Source: Tubiluchus corallicola
Taxonomy: Eukaryota; Priapulida; Priapulimorpha; Priapulimorphida; Tubiluchidae
DNA: 64,000 nucleotides
NCBI GenBank assembly: GCA_030141605.1
Contig: JAQGDQ010000038.1
Coordinates: 124,001 to 188,000, forward strand
Direction: 5' to 3'
The notes beneath the pieces are model-generated. The model was not told the origin of the DNA, made no database searches, and was given only the letters and a program-made list of their open reading frames with translations. Below, in pieces: positions 37,301 to 50,328 of the stretch. A program made the position numbers and the translations under genes. The stretch's first letter is position 1. Every line of letters starts with the position of its first letter.

Positions 37301-38704
37301 TAAAGTTTTATACTAGAAAAAGAAGAAGATCGAAGATCTGGCTCGCAAACTGGCAGAATCTGAACGAAAACAGGAAGCAAATGAACAACATTTAAAGAAA
37401 GTACACATAGGTCGCGAAGATAGTGTGAGTGTATTTACAATTTAATACATTTGTATTTCAAAGGATACTTTTCTCTAACTAGGAAATAAAGTTCAGTACG
37501 ACAACTTTTTACTGGGACACTAGAATAAAAAATAGTGGATCTATGGTAATTAAAATTCATTGGTATTCTTCAAGCTTTAATTCTTTAAAATTCTCTAAAA
37601 ATATTAAAGTTAGCAAATTCAATCAAGCAAAATATTTAAGAAAATTAGCAATATGTTGTTATGTACACGACAAATTTAATTATTAGCATCATTTTGCAGG
37701 CTCAACGTAGTGATGTTTTAAAAACACTTAAACAGACGGAAGTTGAGAAAAAGAAATTGTTGGCTGAGCTGGAAGTCTACAAAGAATGTGACCCACAAGT
37801 ACTGAAAGAAATGGAGTTGCAGACAAAAGTAGCACATGAAGCTGCTAATCGATGGACAGGTCATTATACTGCACTGTGTTTCTAATTTAAATCACGAAAA
37901 ATGATCAAGCCTTGCTAAATATCTCTACTTTGCATAATTGACATTTGAGCAACTAATGATGATAACTGCATTGTGGTGTAGTGAAATGTTAAGTGGCATT
38001 AAGACTTTAGACAAATTTAAGCTCCAGTTTTGATATGCTATTTAAAAAAAATCAGAGACCATCTTAAAGTAGTTTTTTTAACAACTTTTACATTTTTCAG
38101 GTTTTACCCGTAAATGTCAACACTAAAAATTTTACTTGTGACGTTCATTTTCCTAAAAAGTATTACAGTTGTTCTATTAGGAACATCTTTAAATACCCTT
38201 CAATTTATGTTTAGCAGTAATAGTGCATAAATACGAACGACTCACATGCTACATATTTGATTTACTTAAACCAAGCACTACTGATTTTCCAGTCAACATT
38301 TATCAATTCCAGTCGACAGGATCGATTTCCATACATTTTGTATGGGCACTAACATTTCAACTGATAATGATTCACTTAGCACAATGTTTTATTTGAACAC
38401 ATGATAGTTAGAAGGAGCGACTTAGTAGAAATATACAAAATGTGCAGTATTTTGTCCCACAGCATTTTCATTTACATAAGGACTTGCTTCTGCCGGTGGT
38501 GCCTTTAAATACTGCTTAGTTTAAAAAAATTAGTTGATTGATTTTTTGGCACATAATTTTCACATGCCATTTACTGACTGTTGTTAATTGCTTGCAGATA
38601 ACATATTTTCAGTAAAAACTTGGGCTAAAAGAAAGTTTGGATTCGACGAGCAGATGATTGACAAAAACTTTGAAATTCCCGAAGATTTGGATTACTTGGA
38701 ATGA
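34371..38704 (+). CDS. MND1: MND1, meiotic nuclear division protein 1 (first codon exon not located)
   Basis: Nuclear coiled-coil protein that pairs with HOP2 (PSMC3IP) to stimulate DMC1/RAD51 strand exchange in meiosis. Exons: 34371-34436, 35406-35579, 37323-37424, 37700-37859, 38598-38704 (stop TGA). Summed length gives 202 residues plus the missing Met, against 205 in human. The first exon begins [19 protein letters not shown], the near-invariant MND1 start after Met. The winged-helix domain follows ([29 protein letters not shown]), then the coiled coil, then [13 protein letters not shown] and the C-terminal [20 protein letters not shown]. The exon at 37323 was placed at the second AG (AAAAG) because the nearer CTAG at 37314-37317 puts the next codons out of phase; an alignment-based count would favour two or three extra residues there. 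An AATAAA lies at 38831-38836. Confidence 0.93.
36290..36375 (+). repeat. tRNA-like SINE fragment
   Basis: Reads CGCTACCCGAGTTGTTACAG then CTCTGGGTTCAATTTGTAC, with spacing resembling box A and box B of a tRNA-derived SINE. It lies in an MND1 intron. It does not fold into a tRNA: the T-stem sides do not pair. Confidence 0.4.
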
Positions 38705-39285
38705 ATGAGGGACTTGAACGAACACAAAAAAGCTACTCATGTAAATATTTATTATTATATATTTTTTATTTAGTGGATTGTAAAATATAACTTTCCAAAC
38801 ACATGCATATATTGAAAGCCAAATTTTGTGAATAAATCCTGTTCTTTATAAATCAGAACCTGTATAGTTGTACATTGGCAATTTTTCCTCCGTGCATTGA
38901 ATTAGTGATAGTCATCTTGTATGTGATCATATCTATTTCATCTGGTGTACCTTCTATTTTGAACAAGCATAATATTAGCTACTTTATTATCTTACATAAA
39001 AACTATGATACATACATGTAGGCAGAAGTCTACCATCAGTCACAAATAGCTGTTAAATCCTTCAAAACAAATCTAAACTTATTTATTGGTTGATAAAAAT
39101 ACTAGAAAATGGAAATGAGTATATGATAGTCAAAGAGTTGACGACCAAACTTTTCAGACTGATAGTACCAGACGATAAGACGATAGATATTTTGATGCAA
39201 TAGTTGGCGACCTTGAATGTATCACAATCAAAGATCAATTATAACTCAAAAGCTGTAGGTTGGACAACAAAACTGGTAACTTATC

Positions 39286-40356
39286 GGTGGCGTGCAATCC
39301 ATGCATGCAACGCATGCACTGCATGCCTTCTAAATCCCAAAAAATGATTACGATGTAAAAAGTACTTGTAAATATTCCTAATAATTAACTATTATTGCTA
39401 ATTTTTATTAACATTTTACGCTCGTATTGTATTATAACGTCGGTAGGCTATAGGTTTTGCGAAACCATTACACTATGCAAGTGACAGAGCTGTATGCATT
39501 GACAGTTTTTTCCAACGTGAAGCACACTCATTACAATTTACACAGGACGCTTGAAGGCGTGGCTTAATCAAAATATGTCCAATCACAATTAGCCTCATCA
39601 TGGTTTGTATCCCGGGTTTATCCGCCAGAGAAATATCGGCATTCATTCAACTTGGGTTTTCGCTGCCCAGCTACACGTGAATGTCTACGTGCATCACGTG
39701 GCTAGTTTGAGCCATTGTTTAATACGTATTGTAGTCGGTCTAGTTCTGTACAACTGTTGCAGAGTGCTAGTCTACTAGATCATAATTGACATGGTGTTCA
39801 CCTGTTTTGTAAATTACTGTAGTGCTTAAACTTTTCATTGTGCGAATTTCGGTTTTCAGGGCATCAGTATTTTTATTGCTTTAGTATAGTTATCCTGATC
39901 ATAGGACTTTAGTGTAGTGTTAACGCAGTAGTTGGATTTCAGTATGCTAGAAGTGCATGTGTGGTAAGCATTTCTTTTCATCTTTTCTAAATTGAAATAT
40001 TTTTAATTAGCTAGGATATAAGGATTGGCTGTAAAACAATGTACGGCTTTGGTACAAGCAATAGACTGCATCATTGAAGTTGAATTACACTACCTAATTG
40101 TAGCCTAGATCTGCATCAGTTACAATAAATACCAGACATTACAATTCTCCTGATTTGGAATTTTTAATTGAGATTTTAGTGATAACCTTCCCTTCTGATT
40201 TGCCTCCAAATTGCTACCTCAACCTAAACATAACATAAAATGTGACCGCTAGAAGTTCCCTTCCCTTTGCAGGAAATAAAATCGCCCATCGACGGTCCCA
40301 GAAGTGAAAAAAATTATCTGGGGAGAGCAGCAGCTAGCACGGGGTGTGGTGCGCCA
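39286..40356. mobile_element. Possible hAT-type derivative
   Basis: The left edge reads CGGTGGCGTGCAATCC and the right edge, on the other strand, CAGTGGCGCACCACACC; both resemble hAT termini of the CAGTGGCG class. Flanks TAACTTAT and CACTTAAT are similar but not identical, so the 8-base duplication is not proven. Inside, a short CpG-bearing stretch at 39600-39830 and a start-like ATG at 39791 (MVFTCFVNYC, then stop) are seen, but no transposase. Confidence 0.35.
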
Positions 40357-40738
40357 CTGCACTTAATTAACTGCCTTAATGCAACGTGGCAGGTTAAAAC
40401 AGTATTCTGTGATTCACGCTAGGATTTCGATTTATGAAGCCACTAAATTTAGCAAATTTCACCCAGTTTATGACGACAAGTTACTTGGCAATAGAGCAAG
40501 CCCCTGTCGAACTGCCAAAAGACAATTGAGTTTTAATACATTTATACCCAACCACATTTTAGATACGCTACGAATCATGAGTAAAATTCTGATAGAAAGG
40601 TTTACAGCAGTGTTTTTTCTCGGGTAACTTATTTACTCATTAGAACAAAAAGCCATAAAGGTTTTTCTAAATTTTCTTTGGTTGGTTGTATTACTTTGCA
40701 TTTCAACATTACCAATCAGGCAATTTTGTATGGTATTC

Positions 40739-40865
40739 GGGCTTTCTGTGACTATAAGCCAGTGAATTTATAAGAACAAATTGTGTGCAGAATTTAAAAT
40801 CGTCAACGAGACAATTTATCAACAAGTGAATAGTTTTATATTTATAAACATTTTTCTAAGTGGAT
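40739..40865 (+). repeat. Dispersed repeat, copy B
   Basis: Diverged partner of the repeat at 28451-28580; the longest shared block is around CAATTTATCAACAAGTGAATAG. Class unknown. Confidence 0.45.
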
Positions 40866-42099
40866 AGTGAATAAAAATAAAGTATTTACTTTAATGCTAT
40901 GGCTACATGAAATGAATTTAATTAAATGGGCTAAATATAGTTATTGGCTCTGTTCTGACTGTATTCCTGGATGTTTTCTCTCACTGTGTGTAGGCCACTT
41001 TCAATATATAAGTGAACTTAGTTTAGAGATCGCTTACCTATCTCAAATGTAAAGAAACTATTGTTATTATTTTGCTGTAATTATCAAGTGCTGCAGAAAT
41101 GTCATTCATTTGAATGAATGAGCTGCACCAGGATATCATGTAAGGTTGACCAAGTATTCAGCTGCTATTGGCCAACAGTTATTTAATTCTGTTTATTTCT
41201 AGTCTTCTGTTTATAACAAAATAATACTACATCAATAATGTATTATCTGTATCCGAAATTGTTGTTTTGGTAAATATGTGATGTTCAAGTAAGTTAAAAC
41301 TTGGTTGTACAATACTTTCTCAAGTATTCTAGGTAAGCCCAGGAAAACAGAAATGGATGGAGGCCTACAATTTGTTGGTTCATCCATAGGGCTGCTGAAT
41401 TTCAAATAGCTAGAATGTATTCTTTACGTTAGCTACAAAAGTTATAGATAAATTTGCCCAAAAATTTACTTATTACAAGTACATTTATCACGTTTGTGTA
41501 CCAGAATTTAGACCTCATTTGAAGCCTCCAAAGCCCTTCAATACAGCAAAATGTGTTACTGCAAGTTCGGTAACGAATTTCATACATAACTGATAGCACC
41601 AGATGGGGAACAGATTTCAGTGGGCAGTTGGACAGCAATAACCTACTGCTTATGTAGTAAATGAGAGAAAACTGGGACTCTGGCTAGAAGTATCATTGGA
41701 GCTTCTCCATCAATTTGATTTCATTTCATTAATGAAGAGGGGCATATTTATTTTGATCATTGCCTGTCACAGATGCAGTTTGTGTTAAACATGTGTAACC
41801 AAAAATATCATTTATTAATAGAACGAATATTTTAATTACACTTTGAGAGATTTGCATGTTGATGTAAGAAATTATTTAGGAACATTTAGGAACAATTTAA
41901 ATAAATATGCAGCAAGATTTAACAAACTTTGTAGTATGGTACAAACAATGCAACAATGTTTTTCTGTGCAATTACATTTCTAAATGCATTTTATTTATAA
42001 AGTTTTATCTAAATTCTATTATAAAAGTAGACCTATTAATTACAAAATGCAAATAAGAGAAAAATTCCCAATGAGATTAACATTGGTAAGGTGGCACCA

Positions 42100-45000
42100 C
42101 TATTTATTCACTTGAGTAAGCTTGTCCAACCAGCCATCATGTTTTTCACTGATAACCTCTGATTTGTTGATCACATGCCCTTGATTCATCACTTCTGCAG
42201 CTTGTGCAGCAATGGGATCATATCCCATACTAGCCAAAGCCACAACTTTGTCACCTCTGCAAACATTTAGAGTTGATTATATTGACAGGAGTCTGTTACG
42301 AGCATAATTTTTTCTGTATTATAACTAACAAACATACTTAGTGGCAGCTATTGTCCGCTAGCCCAAGTGAGTTATATTGTTGAACAAACACCGTAGTAAA
42401 GCCATTTATTTCAGTAGTTAAAATTCAAAACACAAGTAGTCCTGTCATGTTAGGCTAAAACCTACAAAACTGAGGCTTGGGAAAACAGAAAAATCAATGT
42501 ACAGTATAAATTTAATGAGTGTTGTTATGAAATCCTAAATGCAGAACTGTCACGAAATGTTAATCTTTTGAAGGAATAAGAACTGTTCAATTAACTTACT
42601 TAGTGTAATATGCAACAAAGATGCAGTTGTCCGGGTCACCATGGATGATAACATCATCAAAACCTTCACCATAACCTATAACAGTATTCAAAGTCAGAAA
42701 ATGTTTTTCAGTTTTACCAATTTGGAAATTTTGACAAAGAATCAAAATTGAATCTGTTTGTATTGGTATGAAGAACATACCTGTATATCGTATGTTCTTC
42801 CCATGCATTGAGGTCCAAAAGAACGGCACACTGTCAATTTCTGACTTTTTACCCAGCATGTTCTTAGCAGCAATATTACCTATAAATAATACAGTAAACA
42901 GAGTTATGCTAATTATTAAAATATTTTATTCTGATCTAATTCAAGGGGTTATGTGCTAATGTTTCTTGTTTTAAAAGTAGGTCCTCTTATCTTTAATAAA
43001 GTTCACTGTTATATTTTATAGTACAGCAAGTCCTTAACAATGCCAATGCATTTTAGCAGAATGAAATGTCAAGCACTTAAAGTTCTACCTTCTATGGGGA
43101 ATAAACATGGAGACGTGTTCCAGTGACAAAAATCAATCATCATTAACTCATATAAATCAAAATCTAAGTGACGATTTACTGTATTTAATTAGATTATGTT
43201 ATTCTTTTGCAAATAAACAACCAGTTAAAACACTCACCATGTTTTGTTGCCATTTGCCAATGTTGAATATTAGTTGGATTGTCATTATTGATCATCAGTG
43301 GGAAAACAACAATGTCACCACCACTGTAAACATCATCTATACTTGTCTTCATACACTAAGTGAACACAAAAGCCGTTGTATATAATTTGCTCACATATAC
43401 TTTGAGTTTCTTTATTTAAGTGAATAAAATTGTAGGCAACTTTGATGAGCGCCTTTTTGAAATCATTATCTATTAATCCATGAGCATGATAATGATATCA
43501 TAATTCTTACATGACAAAAATTGTCATAAATTAGTGCAATTTACCTTATCCACCACAATATGGCCCCTGTCTGTCATTTCTAAACCCGAGTTTTTGAGGA
43601 AATCAGTTGCTGGCTGAACTCCTACACCTATTACGCAAAGATCAGCATCTAACTCAGTGCCATTGGTAAGACTAACTTTTGTGAGTCGTCCATTTTCACC
43701 AGTGAACTTCTGAATGCCTGTGCCAGTGTGGAATTTTATACCTTTCTCTTCGCTAAGCTAAAATCACAAAATAATGTAAGGAATGTGGATGGTTTATAAG
43801 CTGTATGCTATAGCATTAAACTAATTGCTAAAATACATTTATGTAACTTAGTTACCCAACAGTTAATAAGAGAAATCCTTACAATGTCTAATCAATAGGG
43901 AAGGTTCTTTTATTCTAAGGCAAGGTTTATAATAGTAAGATGAAATTGCTACTTTTGCTACGATAATGTTACCTTACAGATTTTCTATGGTGTTGGTGGT
44001 GCCACTCAGGGTCATTGCTGTTTTAGAAAGTTAAGACTATCGCCTTGACAATAGTGAACTAATACTAACAATCCTAAAATATTTCGACGTTGCGCTAATA
44101 AAGCTATTTAAATAAACAGCAAAAATACCTTTTTTATAAGTTTCCCTATACGACCACCAAAAACATTCTGAAATGGAAGTGCACTGCGTCCTATGACACT
44201 TACTGAGCTAGCTTTTGATGCTAAAAATGCAGCAACCTCCATGCCTGAAACGTTACAAAAAAATGATACTATGGTATGCAACGAGAACGCTCTGCGTGAA
44301 AACTGTCAAATATATTCTTTAATAGTCATTTAAGAGCCACCCTTCTCATTCATAAGTGGAGGACTAAACTAAACTTAACAATGATGCAGCTTAAACAACA
44401 ACTATACACACGTACGTAGTATAATAATGGCCAATATTAAGTACAGTCACTGAAATAAATAATAGTAAAATCAATGTAGTACTGGTGCTACATACCAATA
44501 AATGACGTGCCAACAATAACAACTCGCTTTCCAGCTGTTTGTTGACAAATGAAATTGCCATCTTCAGGTGTTCGCAGGTAGCAGACATTTGAGATATCGT
44601 GTCCAGGATTAGACACAATTCTTGGCCTAAACAAACAAAAAAATGTTGTCTTTTCTAACGAAGCAAGTAAAAGCAATCACGCTGTACTTGTGTATGTACC
44701 ACAAATTACAGAATAACATGTATAGTAATAGAATGCTTCAAATATAGTGACAGTAGAGGCAGAAAACTAAAGAGGGTTATAGGCCTTTTCAAAGCAAGGC
44801 AGCAGGTTATACATGACAAGGGGTTGTAAAATAAAAAAGCAAAGTAAAATGTGCATCAGAAGATATTGAATCAGCTCACTGAACAAGTGAAAATAATGTT
44901 TTTGTTGAGAATGTAGTCTATTTATGAGTCAGTTGTCATCCGAAGGTATATTGGTGATTCGGTTAAGCAGCTGTTCCTCCTGATTTATTCTGTTCTGTGC

Positions 45001-47695
45001 ATAGTGCAATGGTTGAAAAGAAAATCACGTGCTTATGTCTGGTCAATGTGGTTCCTGGTTGTTGCTGCTACTTACATTCCACCAGTGGCGATGAATAGCT
45101 TATCATAATTCTGTTTGCGACCATCTTTAAAACAAATACTTTTCTTGGAAAAGTCAACTGATGTTGCCTCTGCGGAGAACTGTAGCTCTATATCATAATC
45201 TTTGAAAAATTTTGCATCACGCAATGCCAACTTTTCTGCAGTCATATCCAAACTCTGCCCAAAGAACATAAGCAATTATTACTCTCAGGGAAAAATTATA
45301 AATCTTCATGTTGGTTGTTATACAAAATCCTACTGGAAGTGGAAATCATACAAAAGTTTTCGAAGAATAAATGATATTTGATTTTGTTGTGCCTTAAAAA
45401 GGTTTTGGGCTGTTTTTTAAACAATAATTCAACAAACATGTCATTCATGTTTTTCTAAATTTGAAAGTACATTAATCACCTTGCTGAGTTTTGGCTTATC
45501 ATACGGGAGGAGTTTTTCCTTAGTAGCTATTATAATACGACCTTGAAAACCTTCTTGGCGCAATGTTTCACTGCATTCAGTCGATGCTGGACCACTGCCA
45601 ATTATTAAGAAAGTTCGTGAATCACTGCTTGTTTTCTTTGACATCTGCTTTACTCGTTTAGTCTTTGTTACAGCTTCTGACGTTGCCTTAACTACAACAT
45701 CACCATCACGTAGTTCAACTTGATAGACTGGTATTGAATCCAACCCAGGAAAGTCTTCAATATCTCCAGTTTTTATATTGAAACAAGCTCCATGCCAAGG
45801 ACATCGTATTCTATTTGTGCACAGTGCACCTAAAATATTAACAACATTATCAGCTTGAACTTGACAATAATTTTTCAGTTTGCTTATTCATCCCATTGCT
45901 TTATGAAAAAAAATTATCCATTTTATATGACTGACCTTTTGCAAGTGGAGCACCATAGTGTGTGCATTTTGTACCAATTGCACTGTACTCTCCGTTCTGC
46001 CGAACTAACAAAATTTTTCCTTCTCCCACCTCAACTTCTTTCATTCTGTAATGTGTTTTAGAGTGAATTAATAAAAACAACGGTTCTGCACATAGTTAAC
46101 ATATTTTCCCCACACCGAAAGGTATCAAAAATAGTGACATTTCTAAGTGAACAGCCTTTTACTATACACAGTATTGCTGATCCTGTTAATTAGTCACACA
46201 AATAGGTGTGCATCACCATCATCATCGTCATCACCCCTTATCTCCTGGGCTTCATGGATTCGACAAAATTGGCAGTTTGTATCAAAAAAATGCATATCAA
46301 TAGAAAGGTCGAGCAAAGCCATTATTTTTTTAGCTTTTAAACTAATGCCATATTGCATATATTGCTAATTGTATCGTTATATTTAATAGAGACGTAATAA
46401 GGTTTTTCTTACTCTCCATCTTTCAGATCATCTTTCTTGCAAACAGTAACTTCCATAATATTTTCAGAAGCTGGCTTATCAATCTTTAAGCTACTCTCTT
46501 GTCCTGTCTCAGCACCAGTTATGGTGACTTCTGCACAATAAATAAACAAAACTTCTGTTTAGCAATTTTATGAACATTTATTAAGAGCAATAACGGTACA
46601 ACAATAACTTTTGTTTAAAAGCAACATACTTAGCAAAGAACACTCTTTAACACGTTGACTTCTATATCCACAACAATTTTTTATAATTTTTGTGTCCTGT
46701 ATAGTTAAATTAAGTTGGTTCAACCAACAAAACAGTGATTAGCTGAATTTTGTTGGCTTACTGAGTGTGTTATCTTATGCCCAAATTATGAAAAGCTTTG
46801 TAAATACAGTGTTGTTAATAAAATAGTTAGATTAGCCTGCAATTCACAGCAAAATTTTGTCATGATGTGATTTGGCAGCCTCTATAATTTAACCATAAAT
46901 TAGCTCTGGAACAATTAAAAAACTGCTAATTTAGTTGTTAAAAATTTACTTTCGAAGAAGCTTCATCCACATTTTTTATCAACAGTATTTTGGTCGTACT
47001 ATATTGAAGAAAAGCTGGCTCAAGTCACTGGACCATGTTTTCTAAATAGCTCATGATAAAAAAAACAATTAGGTCAGGGACAGGAGACTTCAGCCTGGTT
47101 CACGATTATTGAAACCACTGATGCGTTGTTCCAGGATTACAGTTATTTAGCGCTCTGGGGACTGTGACCGAGTTATTTCCATGGCACTCATACATATTTT
47201 TATCTGGCTGACCGACCATGCTTTTCCAACATGTAGCCTGATCGCATTTTAGATCCCAGCTACAGTAAATTCCTTAACATGCTTATTATGTAGGCCTTCA
47301 AATTCCTGATTGCAAAGTGCAAATTGAGGAAGTATACCAGGAGAAGAATACTATGGCAAATTACTGTATTATTAAAATTTAATGCGCTAGTTTAGTTTTA
47401 CACATGTCTGTGCTAATACAAGTTTAGTGGCCACACGTTTACATTAATTACATCAGTTATTAATCTGATAAATGCACATAATCTGTACGCATGTAATCAG
47501 CAAAACTAGCCTAAATTAGTGGATTCAACGACGCGGGTTACAATTAACTACGTTTTATTTAATACAATTATTGTGTTGGAAGCTAAATATAACACACAAA
47601 CGTATAAAATATTAAAAAGTACAATACGTACGTTTCTCGTTACTATATACCCGTCGCCAAGCATCATAACATTCCTGGGAATTCCTTAGCAACAT
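42100..47695 (-). CDS. AIFM3: AIFM3, apoptosis-inducing factor 3 (Rieske + FAD/NAD oxidoreductase)
   Basis: Complete 576-residue protein in 12 exons with agreeing phases: 47695-47632, 46530-46413, 46045-45936, 45829-45480, 45254-45076, 44626-44496, 44244-44129, 43757-43545, 43355-43238, 42879-42781, 42675-42600, 42256-42100. The N-terminal Rieske [2Fe-2S] domain has ligand motifs KCTHYG and CPWHGACF. The FAD-dependent pyridine nucleotide-disulphide oxidoreductase part follows: FLIIGSGPAS (FAD nucleotide loop), LPYDKPKLSK, VVIVGTSFIG (NAD loop), LCVIGVGVQPATDFL and VYSGGDIVVFP. The C-terminal domain ends GYGEGFDDVIIHGD and VVALASMGYDPIAAQAAEV. Human AIFM3 has 605 residues and is associated with mitochondria. 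The usual third glycine of the FAD loop (GxGxxG) is Ser here. The intron at 42880-43237 carries a pogo-like MITE. Confidence 0.96.
43024..43181. mobile_element. pogo/Tigger-like MITE in AIFM3 intron
   Basis: 158 bases bounded by TA dinucleotides (43022-43023 and 43182-43183). The right end, on the minus strand, reads CAGTAAATCGTCACTTA and matches the terminus of the remnant at 31539 (CAGTAAATCCTCGCTTA) at 15 of 17 positions. The left end, CAGCAAGTCCTTAAC, is more diverged (9 of 15). No coding capacity. Confidence 0.65.
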
Positions 47696-47992
47696 TTTTC
47701 CATGCCGTTATGCATATACGGCAAGCAATCAAAGGGCAATTAACAATACACTGCGAAACTCTTTAACCTATAAATAACGATAGTGCCGCAATATCGATTT
47801 GCAATGTTGGTTACCATGGGTAACAGGCCCTGGACGTGCCTTTAACTATTAAGTTTCATGGCATCGAAATGTAGATTTATCTTTTAAAACTTGGTTATTA
47901 ATTAGCTACTGTATTACGAATTTAGTCTCAAATGCCTAATAATACCTTGCGAGTACTTTCAAAGAAGAAATAACAAAGACATATTGAATTAA

Positions 47993-48183
47993 GTGGCATT
48001 TGCCTACTGGCATCCGGAATGCGTTTTATCCGCCTACGGAATAGGTACGTTTAAAAAATCAATAGGAAATAACTGCAGAAAAAATAACGCATAACGCAGG
48101 TTTGATAAACCAGTACATTGAAAAGAATACAAACCGATTTTATCTATTCCGCATAAGCATTCCGGATACCAGGTAAACGCCAC
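47993..48183. mobile_element. TTAA-flanked MITE upstream of AIFM3
   Basis: 191 bases between TTAA copies at 47989-47992 and 48184-48187. Left end GTGGCATTTGCCTACTGGCA; right end on the other strand GTGGCGTTTACCTGGTATCC. After a small indel the arms realign over ATCCGGAATGC and again over CGGAATAG, so the imperfect inverted repeats are about 40-50 bases long. It has no coding capacity. The TTAA duplication suggests piggyBac or another TTAA-specific superfamily, although the GTGGC terminus is not the usual piggyBac form. Confidence 0.75.
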
Positions 48184-49257
48184 TTAATGGTGTGAAAGAT
48201 AAGTATGCTTACGCTTAGATTTTCCGGTGCCCATCTCGAAGAGCACCGCCGGAACGCTCACTGGTGCTTAGAACTCCCAGACTAATTTTACTGAAACAAA
48301 AAAGCAGCATGTAATATCTTACTTTAGACACCACGCAGATTTAACAATAAAGAATAGAATGATTCAGTTTCACCATGCAGATCGATTCGCATGATTTAGT
48401 TAGATTGATTGACTTTGGTACAAACTATATGAGCACAGAATTTTCCCATTAATAAAGTCTTTCTCACAAAGGAAATTAGAAAGTTACGTGTCAAAAATTA
48501 CCAATTTACCGAATACTTATCACCGATCTTCTTACCCTTTCCCCTCCAGCTCCGGTTTTCCCTTCCCATCCAGCGAGCGAGACTCTAGACCTTGGTGCAA
48601 TAATGACCAGCCAATGAGGCTGGATGACATCCAACACAGTTCTTAGTTTAATAACTTAAAATAACCCGAAATTAGCTTTGTATAAATTTTGCTTACTGTA
48701 ATTATATTTCCACTTCTGCGGTTTTCAACGAATTGAACAGCTTCGTTTCACCTTTCACATTTTGTGTCACCTTATTAGTAATCTTGACTGATTTTTCAGC
48801 TACTGCCGAATCTTCCAGGTCTTAGTTTGCGTGCACTACATAAAAAAGACTTCAATGGGTGACGCTGCGCACACGCATTTCAATTCCAATGAGTATACGC
48901 GATTTACACATTGAAGATACCGACAGTTGCAGCTAGTTATGTTTGAAGTGTTCAATGTCCTTGGCGGGCCAGGATTGCTTAACATCCCGCCCACGCTATA
49001 CGCGTAACTGGGATGCTACTGTGGTAGGTGCTGTACAGCAACGTAAATACACTAGGTGGAGAGTTTGTACATACTTGACTGCTAGTAGTTATTGGATAGT
49101 GGATGCGAGAAATAATAAAATAATTTCTCCAAATTTAATGTCATTATTTTTATTCTTCCTTTTCCGTACTTTAGTGTTACTTTTCAGTGTATTCACACAA
49201 TTAACATTTTACCACTTTATTTTTGTCCATCGATAGTTTAATCTTCACTAAAATAAA

Positions 49258-50328
49258 CAATACATAGATCGCAGAATGTCAGTCAACCAGCGGGCTTCCA
49301 CCGTGCAATGACCAATCAGACACATTGTATTTTGGCTCTAACACTTTTCGATTACTTGCGCCAGGACTTACTCCCAACCTTCATGATTGTTTTTACTTGT
49401 TAAATTCATTTAATAGCAGTGAAAGAGAGTAGAAAATGGTGATCGAGGCGTTGTGCTTGGGTCACATTGAACATTGTTAGTTCCCTAGACACTTAGCACC
49501 ACCGATGGATCGAAGGATGCGGGAGCAACATGGACAGCACAATCCATTCAAAATTAACAGATATCCTGCTGTCTGCTCAAACTTTCCTAATTAACACTTT
49601 ATTGTTACTGCTGGCTACATGTAGAAATGCGGCGTGCTATATCAAGACATAGCGCACGGGAATAAGATATTTCAAAGTACTATACTGTACAGCATAACAT
49701 GAGATTTCGTTCGTTGCACATAACTGTATGAATGAACACTATAGACTATACGTTTTTTAATTCTTAATAGTCACAATGTTTAGCTCGGCTAGCTTACTTG
49801 ATTTTTATTTATTTTATTCGGGTATATTATGGTATAATTTATTATCATACATTACTAGTTGACATTATAAACACTTTTTTCTTTTTTTCACTTGATAATA
49901 AACTAAACTGCTATTATGACCAAACCTACTACCAAAAAAATACCAGTAGGTCTACTGTATAACATATTATTAATAACACTAGTATAAATGATAATATACT
50001 AATAAATGTTGCTTAAACAATCTAGTTAATTGAAACAAATCTCAACTGCTACTAATATTTCGAAAAATAAATTACTGAAGCAAAGAAATACTGAATATAA
50101 TAATAGATGCATTATTTGCAACCTGTTTTCTTTCTGCCATTTTTAAAACTTTGATCTTTTCTACTGATTTTTAAACTAAAGACTAGGGCAGATCACAACA
50201 CAGGAGCTATACATGCTTTCACCTTTGTTTATATGTTGAAGCGACTTTCAGCGAGCGAATGTTTGTGAGAACGTCTGTTACGTTATCAAGGTAGGCGGGG
50301 CTAAAAGCCGTTTGCGATCTATGTATTG
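49258..50328. mobile_element. 1.07 kb element with perfect 16-base inverted ends
   Basis: CAATACATAGATCGCA at 49258-49273 recurs as its exact reverse complement at 50313-50328. The distance and perfect match suggest a DNA transposon or its derivative. No target-site duplication could be fixed at the edges, the interior arms diverge at once, and no transposase frame is seen. The superfamily is unknown. Confidence 0.55.

Larger units (their letters stand above)
38837..42099. other. Intergenic region between MND1 and AIFM3
   Basis: The tail-to-tail gap between MND1 (plus) and AIFM3 (minus). It holds a possible hAT derivative (39286-40356), a dispersed repeat copy (40739-40865), and a minus-strand AATAAA (41990-41995) that could end AIFM3. 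Open frames such as 40379-40627 and 41429-41638 show no family features. Confidence 0.45.

Noticed and set aside
40284-40627. Frame with VPEVKKIIWGEQQQLA resembling a THAP-type transposase segment
   Set aside because: It overlaps the proposed hAT terminus, is stopped shortly after, and the similarity is limited to a few residues.
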